Origin: Kitasatospora sp. NBC_00458
Lineage (GTDB): Bacteria; Actinomycetota; Actinomycetes; Streptomycetales; Streptomycetaceae
Length of the DNA: 64,000 bases
Assembly: GCF_036013975.1 (NCBI RefSeq)
Contig: NZ_CP107904.1
Coordinates: forward strand, 2,914,001-2,978,000
Direction of reading: 5' to 3'
Shown here: in pieces, positions 60,521 through 64,000 of the stretch
Layout: each line of letters begins with the position of its first letter
How positions within the stretch are numbered: position 1 is the first letter of the stretch
The notes under the pieces: model-generated
Databases searched by the model: none
What the model was told of the DNA's origin: nothing
The model's input: only the letters and a program-made list of their open reading frames with translations
Program-made: the position numbers and the translations under genes

Positions 60521-60767
60521 TCGATCTTCCGCTCCGGCCCCCGGTCTCCCGGGCTCCTCGGCGCTCGCTGCGGGACATACATTAGCGCACTCGGGGGGGT
60601 GGTCCGCCAATCGCTTTCCCCGGCAGCCCGCCGGCGGCCCCGCCCGGGCGCGCCCCGCGCGCGCCCCGCACGCCGCCCGGGGATGCTGGGGTCACCGACG
60701 GTTCACCGTCCCGACGGACGGGTAGGGCAATGCGGCAATGGCCGCCAGGAGAGGGTGGAATCCGATC

Positions 60768-61061
60768 ATGTGGAAGCTGTCGTTCGGCGTCGGACTCGCG
60801 ACGGGCTATGTCCTGGGCACGCGGGCCGGGCGCCGGCGCTACGAACAGATCGCCAGGATCACCCGGCAGGTCGCCCGGAACCCCAAGGTCCAGGGCGCGG
60901 CCGACAAGGCGAAGCAGCAGGCCGGCGCGGTCGCCGGCAAGGCCGCCGGAGCCGTCGCGGGGAAGGTCGGCGACCGGCTCCCGAACGCGGTCACCGACCG
61001 GGTGCCGTACCTCAACCGGCCGAAGGTCGAGGACGACAGCTGGGGCACCTTCCGGCCGTGA
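60768..61061 (+). CDS. YtxH-like small protein
   Basis: A 97-residue protein. The N-terminal MWKLSFGVGLATGYVLGTRA and RRRYEQIARITRQ resemble YtxH/DUF883-type stress proteins, which are membrane-associated. The middle is Ala/Gly/Lys-rich (VAGKAAGAVAGKVGD). I choose ATG 60768 for its match to the family; ATG 60738 in the same frame is possible. Function unknown. Confidence 0.65.
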   Translation: MWKLSFGVGLATGYVLGTRAGRRRYEQIARITRQVARNPKVQGAADKAKQQAGAVAGKAAGAVAGKVGDRLPNAVTDRVPYLNRPKVEDDSWGTFRP

Positions 61062-61219
61062 GGCCGGCGGGCCGGCGGGGCCGTTGACCGCTGCCCGTGA
61101 CGGGCGGGTGAAGCGACCGTGACGGGCGGCCGAACGCCGCCTCCCGGACGCGGTACCGAACGGGCAACACTTCCCCGGTCGGGCCGCGTCCGGACGGCCG
61201 CTGAGGCATGATCTCGACT

Positions 61220-62653
61220 ATGGCCATCGTCGCGGGGATAGACAGCTCGACGGGTCGCACCCGGATCGTCGCGTGTGACTCCGGAACCGGCGCGGTACTG
61301 CGGTCCGGCAAGGCCCCCCACCCCGTACCGGACGACCCGGACGCACGCGCCGGAGAGGCCGACCCGCAGGTCTGGCTGCACTCGCTGGGCGACGCGGCCG
61401 CCGGCGGCCTGCTGGAGGGCGTCCGGGCGATCGGCGTCAGCGCGCAGCAGCACGGCATGATCGGCCTGGACGCCGGCGGCGTGCTGGTCAGGCCCGCGAT
61501 CCTGTGGAACGACCCCCGCTCCAGCGGCGCCGCGGCCGCCCTGCTGGACGCGCTCGGCGGTCCGGCCGCCTGGACCGCCGCGATCGGGGCCGTCCCCGGC
61601 CCCACCTACACCATCGCCAAGCTGCGCTGGCTGGCCGAGTTCGAACCGGCCAACGCCCGCCGGATCGCCGAGGTGCTGCTGCCGCACGACTGGCTGGTCT
61701 GGCAGCTGCTCGGCCACCCCAAGCGGCGCACCACCGACCGGGGCGACGCCTCCGGCACCGGCTACTGGTCCCCGATCACCGGCGAGTACCGGCAGGACCT
61801 CGTGGAACTCGCGCTCGGCCACGAGCTGCGGCTGCCGCACGTGCTCGGCCCGGCGGAACCCGCCGGGCACACCCCCGAGGGCCTGCTGATCTCGGCCGGC
61901 ACCGGGGACAACATGGCCGCCGCGCTCGGCCTCGGCCTCGGCCCCGGCGACGCGGTGGTCTCGCTCGGCAGCGCCGGGACGATCTTCGCCGTGCACGAGC
62001 GGGCCGTGGTGGACGCCACCGGCCTGGTCTCCTCCTTCGCCGACGCCAGCGGCCGCCACCTGCCGATGGTCGCCACCCTGAACGCCGCCCAGGTGCTCCG
62101 CTCCACCGCCGCCCTGCTCGGCCGCGACCTGGAGGGCCTCAGCGACCTCGCCCTGCAGTCCTCGCCCGGCGCGTACGGGACGGTGCTGCTCCCGTACCTG
62201 GACGGCGAGCGGACGCCCGCGCTGCCGCACGCCGCCGGCACGCTGACCGGACTGCGCGCGGAGTCGATGACCCCCCAGCACCTCGCCCGCGCCGCGGTCG
62301 AAGGCATGCTCTGCAACAGCGCGGACGCCCTGGACGTCCTGCGCGCCCAGGGTGTCGAGGTGAAGCGGGTCTTCCTGCTCGGCGCGGCCGGGCGGCTGCC
62401 CGCCGTCCGGCAGATCGCGCCGCAGCTGTTCGGCGTCCCCGTCGTCGTCCCGCCGCCCGGTGCGCACGCGGCGCGCGGCGCGGCCCGGCAGGCCGCCTGG
62501 GCGCTGGCCGGCACCCCCGAGCCGCCGCGCTGGGACCTTCCGGAGGCCGTCACCGTCGTCCCCGACGGCGAACAGGACCTGGCGGTCGGCTCGGCCGTGC
62601 GCCGGCAGTACCGGGCCGCCCGCGACCAGGTCCACCCGGAGGCGGCCGGCTGA
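61220..62653 (+). CDS. xylB: xylulokinase (FGGY family)
   Basis: A 477-residue sugar kinase of the FGGY family that would phosphorylate D-xylulose to xylulose-5-phosphate for the pentose phosphate pathway. N-terminal phosphate loop is AGIDSSTGRTRIVA. ISAQQHGM-like VSAQQHGMIGL and ILWNDPRSS (catalytic Asp region) are seen, and SAGTGDNMAAALG is the conserved C-terminal domain start. The start is ATG 61220 (MAIVAGID), which matches the family; ATG 61208 is also in frame. It lacks an adjacent xylose isomerase or XylR. Confidence 0.87.
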   Translation: MAIVAGIDSSTGRTRIVACDSGTGAVLRSGKAPHPVPDDPDARAGEADPQVWLHSLGDAAAGGLLEGVRAIGVSAQQHGMIGLDAGGVLVRPAILWNDPRSSGAAAALLDALGGPAAWTAAIGAVPGPTYTIAKLRWLAEFEPANARRIAEVLLPHDWLVWQLLGHPKRRTTDRGDASGTGYWSPITGEYRQDLVELALGHELRLPHVLGPAEPAGHTPEGLLISAGTGDNMAAALGLGLGPGDAVVSLGSAGTIFAVHERAVVDATGLVSSFADASGRHLPMVATLNAAQVLRSTAALLGRDLEGLSDLALQSSPGAYGTVLLPYLDGERTPALPHAAGTLTGLRAESMTPQHLARAAVEGMLCNSADALDVLRAQGVEVKRVFLLGAAGRLPAVRQIAPQLFGVPVVVPPPGAHAARGAARQAAWALAGTPEPPRWDLPEAVTVVPDGEQDLAVGSAVRRQYRAARDQVHPEAAG

Positions 62654-62672
62654 GGCACCCCGCCCGGCCCCG

Positions 62673-62730
62673 GCGGACGGCAGGGCGGACGGTGGGGCGG
62701 GCAGGTCCGGACGGGCCTCAGCGGACGGCA
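62673..62730. repeat. GCGGACGGCAGG direct repeat
   Basis: Two copies of GCGGACGGCAGG lie in the 198-base gap between xylB and gadB. Simple low-complexity sequence. Confidence 0.5.
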
Positions 62731-62851
62731 GGGGCGCCCCGGGCGCGGTGGCGCCAGCGCCCCGGCGGCCGGTGTGCGGATGCGTCGCCCGGCGGCCGGT
62801 GGCAGCGTGGAAGACGACGCGGCCACCGGACCGGAAGGGCGGCAGGATCCC

Positions 62852-64000
62852 ATGGCACTGCACAAGGGGGCCGGAGACGACCGCCGGCTCACCGTCAACC
62901 CGTTCGTCGGCACCGCCGACCCGCTCGGCCAGATGGAACTGGCGCCACCGCTGCACCGCCTCGCCGGTGGCCCCGTACCCGCCGACACCGCCTACCAGCT
63001 GATCCACGACGAGCTGATGCTGGACGGCAACGCCCGGCTCAACCTGGCGACCTTCGTCACGACGTCGATGGAGGCCCAGGCCACCCGGCTGATGACCGAG
63101 TGCCTCGACAAGAACATGATCGACAAGGACGAGTACCCGCAGACCGCCGAACTGGAGCGGCGCTGCGTGGCGATCCTCGCCGACCTCTGGCACGCCCCCG
63201 ACCCCGACACCGCGGTCGGCTGCTCCACCACCGGCTCCAGCGAGGCCTGCATGCTGGCCGGCCTCGCGCTCAAGCGCCGCTGGATGCAGCGCAACGCCCA
63301 CCGCTACGCGGCCGGTGCCCGTCCCAACCTGGTGATGGGCATCAACGTGCAGGTCTGCTGGGAGAAGTTCTGCACCTTCTGGGAGGTCGAGGCCCGCACC
63401 GCGCCGATGGACGGCGACCGCTTCCACCTCGGCGCCGAACAGGCGGTGGCGCTCTGCGACGAGAACACCATCGGCGTGGTCGGCATCCTCGGCTCCACCT
63501 TCGACGGCTCCTACGAGCCGGTCGCCGAGATCTGCGCCGCCCTCGACGACCTCCAGCAGCGCACCGGCCTGAACGTCCCGGTACACGTGGACGGCGCCTC
63601 CGGCGGCATGGTCGCGCCCTTCGTGGACGAGGAGCTGGTCTGGGACTTCCGGCTGCCCCGGGTCGCCTCGATCAACACCTCCGGCCACAAGTTCGGACTG
63701 GTCTACCCCGGTGTCGGCTGGGCGCTCTGGCGCGACCACGAGGCGCTCCCCGAGGAGCTGGTGTTCCGGGTCAACTACCTGGGCGGCGAGATGCCGACCT
63801 TCGCGCTGAACTTCTCCCGGCCCGGCGCCGAGGTGATCGCGCAGTACTACACCTTCCTGCGGCTGGGCCGGGGCGGCTTCCGGGCCGTCCAGGGAGCCTG
63901 CCGGGAGGTGGCCACCTACCTCGCCGAGCGGATCGAGGCGCTCGGCGCCTTCCGGCTGCTGACCCGGGGCGACCAGCTGCCGGTCTTCGCCTTCACCACC
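62852..64000 (+). CDS. gadB: glutamate decarboxylase (partial, runs off the window)
   Basis: The first 383 codons are seen. It decarboxylates glutamate to GABA with PLP. Signatures: [35 protein letters not shown] (PLP Asp) and the Schiff-base lysine in INTSGHKFG (K280). The start ATG 62852 follows a short leader (GGCAGGATCCC). GAD consumes protons and could aid acid resistance, but no GABA antiporter is visible. The final part of about 85 residues lies beyond the window. Confidence 0.94.
   Translation, partial: MALHKGAGDDRRLTVNPFVGTADPLGQMELAPPLHRLAGGPVPADTAYQLIHDELMLDGNARLNLATFVTTSMEAQATRLMTECLDKNMIDKDEYPQTAELERRCVAILADLWHAPDPDTAVGCSTTGSSEACMLAGLALKRRWMQRNAHRYAAGARPNLVMGINVQVCWEKFCTFWEVEARTAPMDGDRFHLGAEQAVALCDENTIGVVGILGSTFDGSYEPVAEICAALDDLQQRTGLNVPVHVDGASGGMVAPFVDEELVWDFRLPRVASINTSGHKFGLVYPGVGWALWRDHEALPEELVFRVNYLGGEMPTFALNFSRPGAEVIAQYYTFLRLGRGGFRAVQGACREVATYLAERIEALGAFRLLTRGDQLPVFAFTT

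Noticed and set aside
60839..63739. A 966-residue minus-strand frame across YtxH, xylB and gadB
   Set aside because: Antisense to three genes with clear families.

Overview
The window is very GC-rich, with GC-biased third codon positions, frequent GTG starts, short intergenic gaps and TAnnnT -10 boxes just upstream of several start codons. Gene content and order (aceE, DUF3052, peroxiredoxin, terD, terD, terC-like, and the regulator-fabD-fabH-acpP-fabF block followed by DUF3145) match the chromosomal core of the Streptomycetaceae (Streptomyces or Kitasatospora). This is inferred from proteins and synteny; no 16S gene is present. I see no phage, IS element, CRISPR array or origin.

Layout. 1-10.9 kb holds general genes: a partial secreted protein, a TetR regulator with two small membrane proteins, a metallophosphoesterase, an Hsp100 ATPase, a VIT-type transporter, a PstS-like protein, a NERD protein, tRNA-Val, a membrane-anchored coiled-coil protein and an FmdB zinc ribbon. 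10.9-22.8 kb is a Ter (tellurium-resistance-type) stress island: HAD phosphatase, PRTase-TRSP-StiP fusion and HpcH aldolase on the minus strand, then a TerD with a long Pro/Gln/Tyr tail, a TerA-like protein, a DUF2637 membrane protein, a DUF475 TerC-type membrane protein and two canonical TerD proteins. 23.2-27.6 kb holds a peroxiredoxin, DUF3052 and pyruvate dehydrogenase E1 (aceE).

27.7-48.1 kb is more accessory. It contains a Ddn-like oxidoreductase, a proline-rich protein, a PIN/RHH toxin-antitoxin pair flanked by a duplicated terminator, an MFS exporter with its TetR regulator, a two-component system, a DUF1023 hydrolase with an acyltransferase, a copper-radical oxidase next to a DyP peroxidase with a repeat tail, a second DUF1023 hydrolase, and several regulator/target pairs (WYL, MerR, pirin).

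48.2-54.0 kb is the type II fatty acid synthase operon (fasR-fabD-fabH-acpP-fabF) with DUF3145. 54.4-64 kb carries an oxidoreductase/MarR pair, an LCP cell-wall ligase, a PLP desulfhydrase-like enzyme, a CAU tRNA, a secreted serine protease, two tRNA-Asn genes, a YtxH-like protein, a xylulokinase and the start of a glutamate decarboxylase that runs off the window.

The most distinctive systems are the Ter island with its metabolite-biosynthesis arm, the oxidase/DyP pair, and a two-component system whose own promoter region shares a long motif with the neighbouring hydrolase/acyltransferase operon. Many divergent regulator/target pairs have clear palindromic operators.
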